64,000 nt of DNA from Allygus modestus (GCA_963675035.1 OY776111.1:278585019-278649018), one strand, 5' to 3'. Counted from the stretch's first letter, positions 24,035-36,489 are shown. The notes: generated by a model not told the origin, from the letters alone. Translations and numbers: made by a program.

Positions 24035-25178
24035 TTAGCGAATTTCCCCTATAGGGAAGAAGCTATTACCGTAGGTCTCATGGTAAGACTTAAGGCCCAG
24101 ACCGTGACAAATTTTTTTTTTAAGGTCCCAAGATGACTAAAACACTATTCGTTCAAATTTATATATATGTATATATATATATATATATCTATATATGTGT
24201 CCGTGAATGCGATAACTTGAGTAAAAAACGTCTGATTTTGATGAAATTTGGCTCAAATGTGTAAAGTGACATTTATGACTTTAAGTTCGAAAACCAGAAA
24301 AATCGGACTATGGGAAGGGGGGTTTATGGGGGTTTTAAATTTTCCAAAAATCAGTTTTTTGCATTTTTCACCCTACAATTTTTGAAACACTTAATTTTGG
24401 TTTTGACCATGTTATAGAGCTTAAAAAAACAAATAATATGGTATTTTGAATTATTAACCTAGGTTAAGTGGTTGCGGAAAAAATCCAAAAAAACATGCTC
24501 ATAAAATCTCCCATGTTAATCTTATGGGAAAAAGGTTTTTGGCTTTTCCTCAGTTAATTTTACTTTAAACTTCACATTTGCTTTTACCAATCACTTCAGC
24601 TCCACAAAACAATCATTTAGGTGTTTAAATTGTGATTCTACGTCCAACCGTTGCAGAGATATTCAAAGTACTAAACACAGTACGTTGTCCAATGTTATCC
24701 TTATGGAGAATAAATAAAATTTGATATCTCGATTATTTATGAATGTATTTTGATGAAACTTGGTATGTGGCTTCATGTTGTACTGGTATATTGATATTTG
24801 AACAAAAAACAAATGTTTTGTTGGTTGTCCCCGTAGCAGCTAACCTGCATACTCAGCCCTAATGTTATTCTTATGGAGAATAAGTAAAGTTTTATATCTC
24901 CCTTAATTATTAACATAAATTAATAAAACTTAGTATGTAGCTTCACCTGGTTGAGTTAAATTGATAATTGCATAAAAACACATATTTTGTGTTTCTTGTT
25001 GCAGCAAACCTGCATACTCAGTCCTATGTTATTCTTATGGAGAATAAATAAAATGCTATAGATCACTTATTTATTAATTTATTTTTATAAAATTTGGTAA
25101 GTGCCTTTATGTGGTAGTGAGAAACATATACATTCATTGGAAATTCGCTGAGTACGCAGGTTTGCTGCGACGGGGGTA
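24035..25178 (+). mobile_element. Family-1 repeat, copy 6 (subtype I)
   Basis: A full copy from TTAGCGAATTTCCCC to CGACGGGGGTA. It has a short TA tract (24160-24195), the subtype-I core and three inner modules. Flanks TTTT and TTTT fit insertion in a T-tract. Confidence 0.9.
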
Positions 25179-25329
25179 TTTTAACATTGTTGGCTTATTC
25201 CAGTTCAAAAGAATTATAAATCAACGTTCTACCATGGTTTTACTGTTTGTGTAGAATAGCAACATCTGTTTACAAACAATATTTTAAATTAGTCTTCTGA
25301 TATCATCAAAACAAATCTTTCTTCCATAA

Positions 25330-25520
25330 GAATAACATGGTAACTTTGAAGGTCTGTGGGGCGGAGCCCTATGGAGATACCGGCGTGTAAACTGCTTAGT
25401 TGTCCTATTTAAGACCTAAAGAATCAGTGTACAAAATTTCAGCTCTCTACCTACATGGGAAGGTGGAGAATTCTTGATGAGTGAGTCAGTGAGGGCTTTG
25501 CCTTTTATAGGTATAGATAT
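25330..25520 (+). repeat. Retroposon tail-like sequence
   Basis: GGTCTGTGGGGCGGAGCCC, then CAAAATTTCAGCTCTCTACC and GATGAGTGAGTCAGTGAGGG with CTTTTATAGGTATAGATA at the end. This is the usual layout of insect RTE/SINE 3' ends (GAGTCAGTGAGTG...CTTTTATA). There is no coding part. From 25521 to 25963 nothing is recognised. Confidence 0.4.
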
Positions 25521-25963
25521 AGCCTACATAATATTTTTAAACTTTAATTTTAAATTTATTATCAATTTTATAAAAAGCTATAACTGAAGGTCTTAGCCCA
25601 ATAGAGTATTTTTATTAAATTATACAATTTAGTAATGAGTTATCTGTTTTTTATTTTAAGCTTGATACAAATAGAATATAGGTATGTTACTTGGGTTATT
25701 TCCCCTTAAATAAATCAAATGTCTTTGGCAGCTTTATAAAATTATTGTTACAGTATCCTAATAGACCTAGGCTACACTATAGTAGGACATATTACTTAAA
25801 TTGTAAAACGTAATAGAGGGAAATAAATCTGTTGATAGCTGTCACCAAACTAATTAATTATTAGAACATGATTATTGTGTCTTCAATTCATTTTTATAAA
25901 TCACCTAATCAAGACACCGCCCAGAAACCTATAATTTGCTAAACGGGATAAACCAAATACTAA

Positions 25964-26489
25964 TACCCCCGTAGCAGCAAACCTGCGTACTCAGCGAATT
26001 TCCAGTGCATATACATGTATCTTAATGCCACATACCAAGTTTCATCAATATACATTCATAAATAAACTATCACATTTTTAATTTTTCTTCATAAGAATAA
26101 CATGGCAGCTGAGTATGCAGGTTGCTGAAATAAGGAACACAAAAAATGGGTTTTATACAAATATCAATATAACTCAACTAGGTAAAGCTACATACCAATT
26201 ATTATCTTATTTTAATAATTAAGGAAGATAACATTTTTCTTGTTCTAAAAAAGAAAAACATGGGGGGTGAGGACGCAGGTTTGCTGCCACGGGAACTATC
26301 GGCAAAAAAAATTTTTTGTGCAAATATCAATAGACTACAACGATATAAAGCAATATACCAAGTTTTGTCAGGATAAGTTGATAAATAAGCGAGATGTACA
26401 ACTTTTCTTACTCTCCATAAGAATAACATTGACAACGTAGTTTAGCACTTTCAATATCTCTGTGACCAATTGACGCAGAGAAATGATAA
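25964..26489 (-). mobile_element. Family-1 repeat, copy 7 (subtype II-like), truncated by the next copy
   Basis: Starts TACCCCCGTAGCAGC and runs through three modules to GACGCAGAGAAATGAT. There the normal continuation (CAAAATACCAAATTGTG) is replaced by the start of copy 8. AATACC is common to the lost continuation and to the incoming terminus, so the joint has microhomology. The remaining half is not found to the right of the array. Confidence 0.8.
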
Positions 26490-27230
26490 TACCCCGTCGC
26501 AGCAAACCTGCGTACTCAGCGAATTTCCAAAATGTATTCACATATAAGCGATTTTAATTATTCTCCATAAGAACAACATTGGTAATGAGTACGTAGGTTT
26601 GCTGAAACAAGGAACACTAACAATTGGTTTTTATGAAAATATAAATAGAATTTAACTAGGCGAAGCCACATACCAAGTTTCTTCAATATTCAATCATAAA
26701 TAAGCGCTATATAACATTCTAGTTATTCTCCAAAAGAATAAACATGGGGCCTGAGAAAGCGGGTTTGCTGCAATAAGGAATAAAAAATGGGTTTTATGCA
26801 ATTATCAATATAACTCAACCAAGTGAAGCTACATACCAAATTTTATTAATTTATGTTCATAACTAAGGGAGTCATTACGTTTTACTTATTCTTCATAAAA
26901 ATAACATGGAGGCTGAGTACACAAGTTTGCTGCTAAGAGAATAATCAACAAAAATCAATTTGTTGTGCAAATATCAATATACCAGCACTACGTGAAGCCA
27001 CATACCAAGTTTCATCAACATACATCCATAAATAATCGAGATATCAAATTTTATTTATTCTCCATAAGGATAACATTGGACAACGTACTGTGTTTAGCAC
27101 TTTGAATATCTCTGCAACGGTTGGGCGTAGAATCACAATTTTAACACAAAAATGATTGTTTTGTGGAACTGAACAGATTGGTAAAAGCAAATGTGAAGTT
27201 TACATTAAAATAAACTGAGGAAAAGCCAAA
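26490..27230 (-). mobile_element. Family-1 repeat, copy 8, left part
   Basis: Subtype I. Runs to GAGGAAAAGCCAAA at 27230, where copy 9 is inserted; the rest of the same element resumes at 28403 with AACC followed by TTTTTTCCATAAG. The first module is short: the segment between CAGCGAATTTCC and the first inner hairpin lacks about 30 bp. Confidence 0.85.
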
Positions 27231-28218
27231 TACACCCGTCGCAGCAAACCTGCGTACTCAGCGAATTTCCAATGAATATATATGTTTCTCACTACCACAT
27301 AAAGGCACTTTCCAAGTTTTATAAAAATAAATTAATAACTAAATGATCTATAGAATTTTATTTATTCCCCATAAGAATAACATAGGACTGAGTATGCAGG
27401 TTTGCTGCAACAAGGAGCACAAAATATGTGTTTTTATGCAATTATCAATTTAACTCAACCAGGTGAAGCTACATACTAAGTTTTATTAATTTATGTTAAT
27501 AATTAAGGGAGATATAAAACTTTACTTATTCTCCATAAGAATAACATTAGGGCTGAGTATGCAGGTTAGCTGCTACGGGGACAACCAACAAAATATTTGT
27601 TTTTTGTTAAAATATCAATATACCAGTACAACATGAAGCCACATACCAAGTTTCATCAATATACATTCATAAATAATCGAGATATCAAATTTTATTTATT
27701 CTTCATAAGGATAACATTGGACAACGTACTGTGTTTAGTACTTTGAATATCTCTGCAACGGTTGGACGTAGAATCACAATTTAAACATCAAAATGATTGT
27801 TTTGTGGAGCTGAAGTGATTGGTAAAAGCAAATGTGAAGTTTAAAGTAAAACTAACTGAGGAAAAGCCAAAAACCTTTTTCCCATAAGATTAACATGGGA
27901 GATTTTATGAGCATGTTTTTTTGGATTTTTTCCGCAACCACTTAACCTAGGTTAATAATTCAAAATACCATATTATTTGTTTTTTTAAGCTCTATAACAT
28001 GGTTAAAACCAAAATTAACTGTTTCAAAAATTTTAGGGTGAAAAATGCAAAAAACTGATTTTTGGAAAATTTAAAACCCCCATAAACCCCCCTTCCCATA
28101 GTCCGATTTTTCTGGTTTTCGAACTTAAAGTCATAAATGTCACTTTACACATTTGAGCCAAACTTCATCAAAATCGGACATTTTTTACTCAAGTTATCGC
28201 ATTCACGGACACATATAT

Positions 28219-28257
<39 letters not shown>

Positions 28258-28402
28258 TATATATATACATATATATAAATTTGAACGAATAGTGTTTTAG
28301 TCATCTTGGGACCTTAAAAAAAAAATTTGTCATGGTCTCGGGCTTAAGTCTTACCATGAGACCTACGGTAATAGCTTCTTCCCTATAGGGGAAATTCGCT
28401 AA
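27231..28402 (-). mobile_element. Family-1 repeat, copy 9, inserted inside copy 8
   Basis: A full subtype-I copy (TACACCCGTCGCAGC to TTCGCTAA). The host copy supplies its own empty site: other copies read AGCCAAAAACC (five A), while here three A precede and four A follow the insert, a net gain of two. Microsatellite 28203-28270 is TA with single ATAG changes. Confidence 0.9.
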
Positions 28403-28736
28403 AACCTTTTTTCCATAAGATTAACATGGGAGATTTTATGAGTAGGTTTTTTGGATTTTCTCCGTAACCACTTAACCTAGGTTAATAATTCAAAATACTG
28501 TATTATTTGTTTTTTAAGCTCTATAACATGGTCAAACCCAAAATTAAGGTTTTTTTTTTAATTTTAGGGTGAAAAATGTGAAAAACTGATTTTTGGAACA
28601 TTTAAAACCCCCATAAACCCCCCTTCCCATGGTCCGATTTTTCTGGTTTTTGAACTTAAAGTCATGAATGTCACTTTACGCATTTGAGCCAAATTTCATC
28701 AAAATCGGAGTTTTTTAATCAAGTTATCGTGTTAAC

Positions 28737-28792
<56 letters not shown>

Positions 28793-28912
28793 GTGTGTTA
28801 GTGTTTTTGGCATCTGGGGACCTCAAAACAAAAAGTAATCATGGTCTCGGGCTTAAGTCTTACCATGCCACCTAACGGTAATAGCTTCTTCCCTATAGGG
28901 GAAATTCGCTAA
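28403..28912 (-). mobile_element. Family-1 repeat, copy 8, right part
   Basis: Continues the interrupted copy: core with CTTAACCTAGGTTAATAAT, a short CA/TA microsatellite (28739-28797), GGCATCTGGGGACC, and the end TATAGGGGAAATTCGCTAA. Confidence 0.85.
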
Positions 28913-29336
28913 TAACTTAGTATCACAATGACATAGTAATTAGCTTTGTGCCACTTTAACCGAAGGAATTCTAGTGTCAAAGTGGAACAAAGCTAGTGGA
29001 ACATTTTATTATGATGCTAAGTTACATACATACTCCCAATATGATAATAGGACTGAATATTCTAAAGTAAAAACATTGTGTAATTTCAGTAAAGCAGTTC
29101 AATATTGGTTTACTCCTAGACTTTACGAATTATGTATTAATAATCCACAAATTCATATAGGAGTAAAATTAAATTAAATTTCTTTACTAAAGTGACACAA
29201 TTGCTTGTAGGTCTACTCTAGAAAATACCCGCCTAATATCATGTATATGGAGTATGTATAATGTGGGATGGAATTTAAACTATACTTTGTTAATAGAATA
29301 AAAGAACAATAATTATTCACAAATAAGATGTGTAAT
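28913..29336. other. Unassigned, with an inverted pair
   Basis: Holds TAGCTTTGTGCCACTTT (about 28939) and an approximate complement AAAGTGGAACAAAGCTA (about 28979). A 67-residue ORF (28974-29177) has no recognisable family, and its start lies within the inverted pair; probably a decayed element. Confidence 0.3.
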
Positions 29337-29645
29337 GTAAAGGCGCATTTACCCTATAAAACTTGTTTTATAAAACTTGTTTTATAAAACTTTTGATTGT
29401 CGAACACGTTTAATAGGTACAACTTTTATTTTATTAAACTTGAACTTGTGTTTACAACATTGCGCTAACAAATTATCGAACATGTTTCAAACACAAGCCC
29501 GCCCAAAAAGCTAAAGTCGCCATGATTGCTTCAAGCGACGAGTAGAGAGGACGCTTTTATTTGGACGCTCGTTTGAAAAATCATTAAAAAATACAACGAG
29601 TTCACACGCAGCACGCTGACTTGAGGAAAATACAATCGCTAAAGT

Positions 29646-29731
<86 letters not shown>

Positions 29732-30021
29732 GTCTTAAGTCTTACCATGCCACCTAACGGTAATAGCTTCTTCCCTATAGGGGAAATTCCCTATAGGGGA
29801 AATATATATATATAAGGTTTATAAAACACAAATTTCCTCTGATCTTTACCAACTCCGGTCAGGAAAGTTGAAACCTGTTGTAAAACACGCTTTTTGTACA
29901 ACTTTGTTTAATATTTTTCATTGCATTCTTAAACATGTTAAAATCAATTAACATAATTGCTATAATTGGTTGTACAATACAAGTTTATAAAACAAGTTGT
30001 GTAGTGTAAGCGCGGCTTTAC
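29337..30021. mobile_element. MITE with GTAAAGGCGC-type inverted ends, carrying a chimeric insert
   Basis: The left end GTAAAGGCGCATTTACC with CTATAAAACTTG and the right end (reversed) GTAAAGCCGCGCTTACAC with AACTTGTTTTATAAA are inverted copies over about 40 bp. No clear target duplication, so the superfamily is open. The middle (about 29490-29805) is a foreign composite of family 3, a CA microsatellite and the family-1 end. Confidence 0.55.
29490..29805 (-). repeat. Chimera of family 3 and family 1 joined at a CA microsatellite
   Basis: Left of the microsatellite, ACGAGTTCACACGCAGCACG and CGCTAAAGTGCA match family 3 (17868-17890 and 18455-18470). Right of the (CA)n (29649-29716), TTACCATGCCACCTAACGG and CTTCTTCCCTATAGGGG match the family-1 end, with the terminal CCCTATAGGGGAAAT duplicated. 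The ORFs here are microsatellite artefacts. Confidence 0.65.
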
Positions 30022-30955
30022 AAACAAACATTTTGAAAAAGCTATATGCGAGAGATTAATGTTTTTATCTTATGATGCATACAAAACAGATAGCCTTGGA
30101 TACTATTTGTAGACAATTATATTGAAAAAACTACATCAAGGTGTCGCTGAGTACGCAGGCTTGCTGCAACCGCTGCTATCGATCACGTGACACGGCGCGG
30201 CGGCGGAGACCGGTAGGCGGTGGTGGCGCGGGAACCAGACCAATCGACAAACAGGTCGACCGTGAACGAGAGTGTGGAATTGTTTTGCAACGCGATCAGC
30301 GGCAGGAGGCAATACCGCGGACTGCATGACTACAATGAGCATTACTAACCACCAGACATGGGGAACCCCGGGCTCCGACGCACAATCATTGATGCGTGTC
30401 CGAGGCCAGCAATCTAGGCCTTTCGGAGGTGTTTTAACACTCTACAATAAAACCAATTATGTTTAGTCACTCATCCATCCGGACGAGTATAGTTCTGGCG
30501 ATGTAAATGTATATCCTATATAATAATAGCGTGTAGTGGCGACGTGTAACAACCTATTCCGAGAACACTACTGAACGTAGAGAGGCCAGGTTGGTGTCAA
30601 TAGCCCTTGGGCCAAGCATGATTAAAAAATACGATATCCTACATTTATTGATTTACATGTTTGTAAATGGCAAAAACACTGTTTTTTTTGGCCATATTTT
30701 ATTTGCAATCATTTTATTTAACATGTGTTCCCTACTTTGCATCCAAATTCAATATAACAGCTGAGTAAAGTTAAGGTTGTTTTTGTAAACAGAGAAGACA
30801 ACAGTTACTATTCTTAATTAAATTCAGGTTTTTTGATTTAAATTTACAAGCAGTAAGGAACACAAATTCCATACTGAATGGGAATAGAGTTTATTTTACT
30901 GTATAAAAGTGTCAGCAAAGTTCAATTCAGATGTATGTGTTCCATATTTTTTGTT
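30022..30955. other. Mixed unique sequence with a GC-rich patch and a 26-bp family-1 scrap
   Basis: At 30147-30172, CGCTGAGTACGCAGG and CTTGCTGC are a lone terminal-hairpin scrap of family 1. From 30175 to 30420 the sequence is GC-rich (GGCGCGGCGGCGG near 30195) and looks like a promoter or untranslated exon, but no convincing reading frame is present (the ORFs overlap on both strands). Confidence 0.35.
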
Positions 30956-32730
30956 TTAGCGAATTTTCCCTTAAGGGAAGAAGCTATTACCGTAGTCGGC
31001 ATGGTAAGACCTAGGCCCAGGACCATGATAACCTTTCGTTTTGAGATCCCCAAACCCCAAAAACACCATTGGTTCGAAACTGCATATATTTATATATGTC
31101 CGTGAGCACGATAACTCTCGTAAAAATGATCCGATTTTGATGAAATTTGGTACAAACGTGTAAAGCAACATTTATGACTTTAAGTTCGAAAACCAGGCAT
31201 ATCGACCCATCCAAAGGGGTATTTTGGGGGGGGGGGTTTGTCCCCAAAAAAGTTTTTTCCGAGTTTTTTACATATATATAATCCTTGAAAAAGTCAAAAT
31301 TTAGTTTTCATCATTAGCTTAGAAAAAAACAACACAATTTGGTGTTTTGATAATTGCTCTACGTCAATTGGTTCCAGAGATATTGAAAGTGCTAAACACA
31401 GTATGTTGTCCAATGTTATTCTTGTGGAGCATAAGAACAATTTTATATCTCGCTTATTTATGAACGTATACTAACGGAACTTGGTATATCTTCATATCGT
31501 TGTTGTATATTGTTATTTGCACACAAAAAAAAAAATACCGAGAAAGTTAATGTAGCAGCAAACCTGCGAACTCAGCCCCCATGTTATTCTTATGGAGAAT
31601 AAGTAAAATATTATGTATCCCTTAATTAAGAACATAAATTAATAAAACTTGGTATGTGGCTTCACTAGTTGAGATATTCATATTAGCATAAAAACCTATA
31701 CAGTATTTGGTGTCCCTTGTTGCAGCAAACCTGCGAACACAGTTCCCATGTTAGTTTAATGGAGAATAACTAAAATGCCATATATCCCTTATTTGTGGAC
31801 TTAGTTTTTAAGATTAACTTGATGCGGTATGAAGATATATACCGGGTGTCCAAAAAGTCCCGGGTCGGTTAAATATTTGTCGAAATATTTAAAATAGAGC
31901 TACAAAACTTTGCACAAAGTTACTGGACATAAAAATCTATTTTAACACATCTTCAGTGATCCGCTAGTTCCTCAGGGGGACGGCCCGCTAGGAGTCAGAA
32001 GAAAATCTTAAATGTAAGAATAGGTTGATATGCATATCATATAAAAGGTCTTTATTAGTAGAGTACATAGCCGCAAACCCGACCTCAAACGGAGAAACGA
32101 GTCAAAAATGACAGCCGTTCAAAGATGGCTTGAGTTTGCAACTTAGGTTAATGCAGAAAATAAACTGACGAGCTTTTTGATTTTAACATTACTAACCCAA
32201 AACTGTTTACAATTAATACTGTTGTAGAATAATAAGTTTCATTATTTCTGAGAGGGATCGAAAATAAAACAAACAAGAGAAATGAATGAGCCATGATAAA
32301 CCTAAGAGAGAAAGTTATTTGTGACTGATAGTGTGTTCCATGAACTTGATTAGGCCTACATTTACCTAAGTTGCAAACTCAAGCCATCTTTGAACGGCTG
32401 TCATTTTTTACTCGGTTATCCGTTTGAGGTTGGGTTTACGGCTCTGTATTCTACTAATAAAGACCTTTTATTTGATATGCATATCAACCTATGCTTACAT
32501 TTCAGATTTTCTTCTGACTCCTCGCGGGCCGTCCCCCTGAGGAAGTAGCGGATCACTGAAGATGTGTTAAAATATATTTTTATGTCCAGTAACTTTGTGC
32601 TAAGTTTTGAAGCTCTATTTAAAATATTTCAAAAAATATTTAACCGACCCGGGACTTTTTGGACACCCTGTATATACATATATATGCATTGGAAATTCGC
32701 TGAGTACGCAGGTTTGCTGCGACGGGGGTA
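30956..32730 (+). mobile_element. Family-1 repeat, copy 10 (subtype II) with a nested MITE
   Basis: Starts TTAGCGAATTTTCCC and ends GACGGGGGTA. The last module is split by the long-TIR MITE at 31841-32671; the host sequence resumes at CATATATATGCATTGG. Its microsatellite is reduced to TATATTTATATATG (31085-31098), one of the shortest here. It is followed head-to-tail by the next copy after about 13 bp. Confidence 0.87.
31841..32671. mobile_element. Long-TIR MITE, about 830 bp, TA target
   Basis: Begins ACCGGGTGTCCAAAAAGTCC and ends with its complement (GGACTTTTTGGACACCCTGT) between TATA dinucleotides. The inverted arms are about 310 bp (31841-32150 and 32362-32671) and match at roughly nine bases in ten, leaving about 210 bp of unique centre. 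No ORF. TA flanks suggest a Tc1/mariner-type mobiliser, but the arms are not ones that I recognise. The 105-residue ORF at 32564 crosses its right edge and is spurious. Confidence 0.85.
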
Positions 32731-32743
32731 TTTGTTTTTGTTT

Positions 32744-33622
32744 TTAGCGAATTTTCCCTATAGGGAAGAAGCTATTACCGTAGTCAGCATGGTAAGACCT
32801 AGGCCCGGGACCATGATAACTTTTCGTTTTGAGGTCCCCAGACCCCAAAAACACTATTTGTTTGAAACTGTATATATATAAAACAACATTTAAACAACAT
32901 GTATAAAGCAACATTTATGAATTTAAGTTCGAAAACCAGCCGAAGGGGTATTTTGGGGGGAGATTTTGTACCCCAAAAGTGGACTTTTTGAACTTTTTAC
33001 ATATCATTTTTTAAATAGTCAAATATTCTTTTTTCCCATTGGATTCAGCTTAAAAGAATACACAATTTGGTATTTTGATCATTCCTCTACGTCAATTTGT
33101 TACCGAGATATTGAATGTGCTAAACACAGTACGTTGTCTAATGTTATTCTTATGGAGGAAAAGACAAATTTTATATCTCGCTTATTTATGAACGTATACT
33201 GACGAAACTTGGTATACGGTTTCATCTGGTTGTGGTCTATTGATACTTGCTCAAAAATGTTTTTGCCAAAGCCTCCCGTAGCAGCAAACCTGCGTACTCA
33301 CCCCCATGTTATTCATATGGAGAATAATTAAATGCTATGTCTCTCTTAATTATGAACATAAATGAATAAAGAATGGTATACGACTTCACCTAGTTAAGTT
33401 CTATTGATATTAGCGTAAAAACCCATTTATTGTGTTCCTTGTTGCAGCAAACCTGCGTACTCACCCCCAATGTTATTCTTATGGAGAATAATTAAAATTG
33501 CATATCTCGCTTAGTTGTGAGTATATTTTTATGAAACTTGGTAAGTGGCTTTATGTGGTATTAAGAAATTTATATCTCCATTGGAAATTCGTTGAGTATG
33601 CAGGATTGCTGCGACGGGGGTG
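32744..33622 (+). mobile_element. Family-1 repeat, copy 11 (subtype II, microsatellite lost)
   Basis: From TTAGCGAATTTTCCC to GACGGGGGTG. Between GTTTGAAACTGTATATATA and the inner block, the microsatellite and the adjacent GATGAAATTTGG segment are deleted (32870-32900). The 78-residue ORF is repeat-derived. Confidence 0.85.
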
Positions 33623-35427
33623 TTGTTACTTCTACTCTTGCGGCGAAATTGGGTTTTATCACTGATAATGGAACCAGAAGTAGATTGCACATCTGCACAC
33701 TTAGACGCGCGTTTTAGTGTATAATATGTGGGGGTAAATCTTAAAACAAAAAAGCCTTATTGTTTACAAAGTTTGCATGTAGAGTGTGTTAAATAGATGG
33801 ATAAATTATTTATTTTTGTTGGTCTGTCTTTAGATAGTTGTTATGTTAGCAGATGAAATACAATTAAATTTTGGTAAATATGTAGACTGTATTTTTTATC
33901 TTTTAGTCATAAAAGCAGTAAAAGTAGTTAGGTTAGTTTTTATGACAAATTTTAACTCGATGAATAAACTTTTAAACATAACTGCAGTTTTTAAGAAACA
34001 AAATTTGGCTTGAAGTGACACCAAAATGTGTTTGATTCAACATCCAAAACTAAACTAACAACAAAGTTTAAACTAAACCATTGAAACCTTTTCCCTTTGG
34101 GCTATTGCATGCAGGCGTATAATGACTTCCGCAAAAAGACATATTTTGAATTTAGACATGTTCTAATGAGTACTTTAATATGCATTATGTTGCGGCTTTA
34201 TTACAATAACACCTTTAAATTTTCACAGCGGATTCCCATTTTATTACATGAAGTTCAAAATTAGCTTTTTCAATTTAAATTGTTAAGCCATTCAATTTAT
34301 TTTATAACTATAGTGAACAATACTTCTTTTAGTTTGTTTAAGCCCGTCATTTTTGACGGGCTATAATAACAGCTAGTTTAATATAAAAGTAATTTGAGTA
34401 GACCAATACTGTATGACATTTTTCTTGTTATAATTTTATTTTGTAGAAATCCCAATACACCCTGACACTATACACACATTTCCAGGCCGGCCTAGAGGAA
34501 GGAGCAGAGGGGGAAAATTCCATGGGCCTGGATTTGAGGGGACCTGTGACTAGCCCATGAAATCAATAACAAAACAATAAATGTACAATTAATCTATCAA
34601 AATATATTGATAGATTAACTCTACACTTGCCTATACATCTGGTGTTAAACTGTGATATTACGATCAACCACCAAGAAATAAGATTTTAGCCAGTTACAAA
34701 TGGGAGAAGAAAATGATGCACCATTTTAACGCATAAAAATACAGAATGCCCACAAAAGTAGAATACATATACAATTTCTTAATTGGATGAAGCGAGCGAA
34801 GCGAGTTGAATCCTTCATAATCGTGTTTAGTTGCTCTCTTATGACGCTAACTCCTTTTTAACGGTTTAATGAATTGCTTTGAAATTCTCAGGAGAGCTCT
34901 TAATTGTAAAAAGGGTGGTAATAAACTATAATTGGATTATTATTTTGTTATATTTCAATTTTTAATTTTCCGGAAATATTCAGATGTGTCTTTGGTTGAG
35001 TTGAGTAGTAGGTGGTAAGCAAACAGTCGCTCAACTGATTTTTCAGTCAAACAGACTACGGCCGGATGTTAACAATAGCAGCTAACCAAAACAACTGATT
35101 GAGTGATTATGTCGTCTGTAGTCTGTGGTCTCCTGGCCGTCAGTGGCCGGTCGGTTCAGTAGTTCAGTTAATGGCGTTTGCGAATTAATGAGTTTTGAAT
35201 CAAGAATTTTTAATAGAATCATTCCACATTTTTCGTTTTAAAACAATCAAAATTTGTATTCAGTATTATAGTGAAAGTACCTTTACGATGTAATGGAAGT
35301 TGTAGGCCATATGGAAAGGCTACACAGTCTGTGTCTACTCGGTTACGACTTTAACCTATGTAAGGTACGGTACAATGTTAACTATGGTTCAATAGACCCA
35401 ACCGTAACGTAAGTAAAGTAAGCTCTA
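33623..35427. other. Intergenic sequence, no gene seen
   Basis: A hairpin AGCCCGTC/GACGGGCT followed by AATAACAGCTAGTTTA (34341-34380) looks like a retroposon 3' end. A perfect 12-bp-arm palindrome TTAATCTATCAA/TTGATAGATTAA lies at 34589-34618. GAAGCGAGCGAAGCGAG at about 34789 is a typical retroposon remnant. Nothing coding is recognised. Confidence 0.35.
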
Positions 35428-35567
35428 TTACTTGTCAGTGGCGTATTTATTTAGGATTCTTTTTTTGCGGTGGATACATGCTACATCCCACTCTTTCTCC
35501 CGTTTTTCACATGTATTTTTGAAATTTCAGGGGGATATTCCCCATTGGATACGCCCCTGTTACATGT
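35428..35567. mobile_element. 124-bp hAT-like mini element
   Basis: The element 35436-35559 starts CAGTGGCGTAT and ends ATACGCCCCTG (10 of 11 inverted matches). Flanking octamers TTACTTGT (35428-35435) and TTACATGT (35560-35567) agree at seven of eight bases, as expected of an aged 8-bp duplication. No coding capacity. Confidence 0.7.
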
Positions 35568-35883
35568 TGGTTATTGTTTATGCAAAATTTGGTTAGGCCT
35601 AGGCGTAGTCTAATGTTATACATATCTAATTATTATGACTTTCTTATTGTTTGAATAACTTAGGTCATGACTTTGACACTAAAAGAAACTGAAATGTAAA
35701 AAAATCAATCCTAGTCAACAACAATCCTAAAGTCACCAAACAGCCTGAGGCTAATTTATCGTTGTTCTATGTTTACGCTGTGGGTTAAAATTGTTACTTG
35801 AAACCTTACAGGGCCTAGTTCAGTAAGAGATATAGATTTCTAACCTACTACATTTCAATTTTTTTAAGCGCCTAGGTAGGTTA

Positions 35884-36051
35884 TTCATAGGTTAGTTATT
35901 GTAAACATAGTTTCATATTTAACTTTTCTTCATTTGTTATTCTGACAATAAATTAAAAGAAGAGGTTTATTCATAGGTTAGTTATTGTAAACATAGTTTC
36001 ATATTTAACTTTTCTTAATTTGTGATTCTGATAATAAATTAAACGAATAGA
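35884..36051. repeat. 86-bp tandem duplication
   Basis: TTCATAGGTTAGTTATTG and the following 60 or so bases occur at 35884 and again at 35970 with few differences; a degraded third piece (CATAGGTTAGTTATCC) lies at about 36373. Confidence 0.8.
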
Positions 36052-36489
36052 ATCTTAACTTTCATTTTTATATACAAAATTGCCTCGTAGCAGTAACGGA
36101 TCAATAGTTGTAGTTATAATTTTAACACAATTTTGTGCGTGAGACTTGTAAGTGCTGATATCTTGTCTTCAAAAAACGTAGTGTCAGTAGTTTTGGTTAA
36201 ATCTGAAGTGTTTGTTGCCATTGGAAAAACGCCAATAGTTGTTCTTGTTTTTCGCAACGATTATTTTTTTTAAATCAGCTGTCATGTTATGTGTTCAAAT
36301 AAAATTTTGGCTTTTGGCAAAACTCAAATTTTGTTTTAAACTCATATATCGTATAAAGTCATAAAAACAGTCATAGGTTAGTTATCCTAACATAGTTTCA
36401 TAGCTATATCAATTTGCGATTTTTACATTACATTAATGTTTGATAATAAGAAAGGCAATGGCAGATTCTTGAAAGTAACATTGACTACA

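Noticed and set aside
29647..29716. Regular short repeats that might suggest a CRISPR-like array
   Set aside because: Pure CA dinucleotides with no spacers, in a eukaryotic repeat context; none of the tandem arrays in the window has unique spacers.
30141..30466. Overlapping ORFs on both strands in a GC-rich patch as coding exons
   Set aside because: Frames are open on both strands because of composition, with no recognisable motif and no fitting splice-site pair. Kept only as a possible promoter or untranslated exon.
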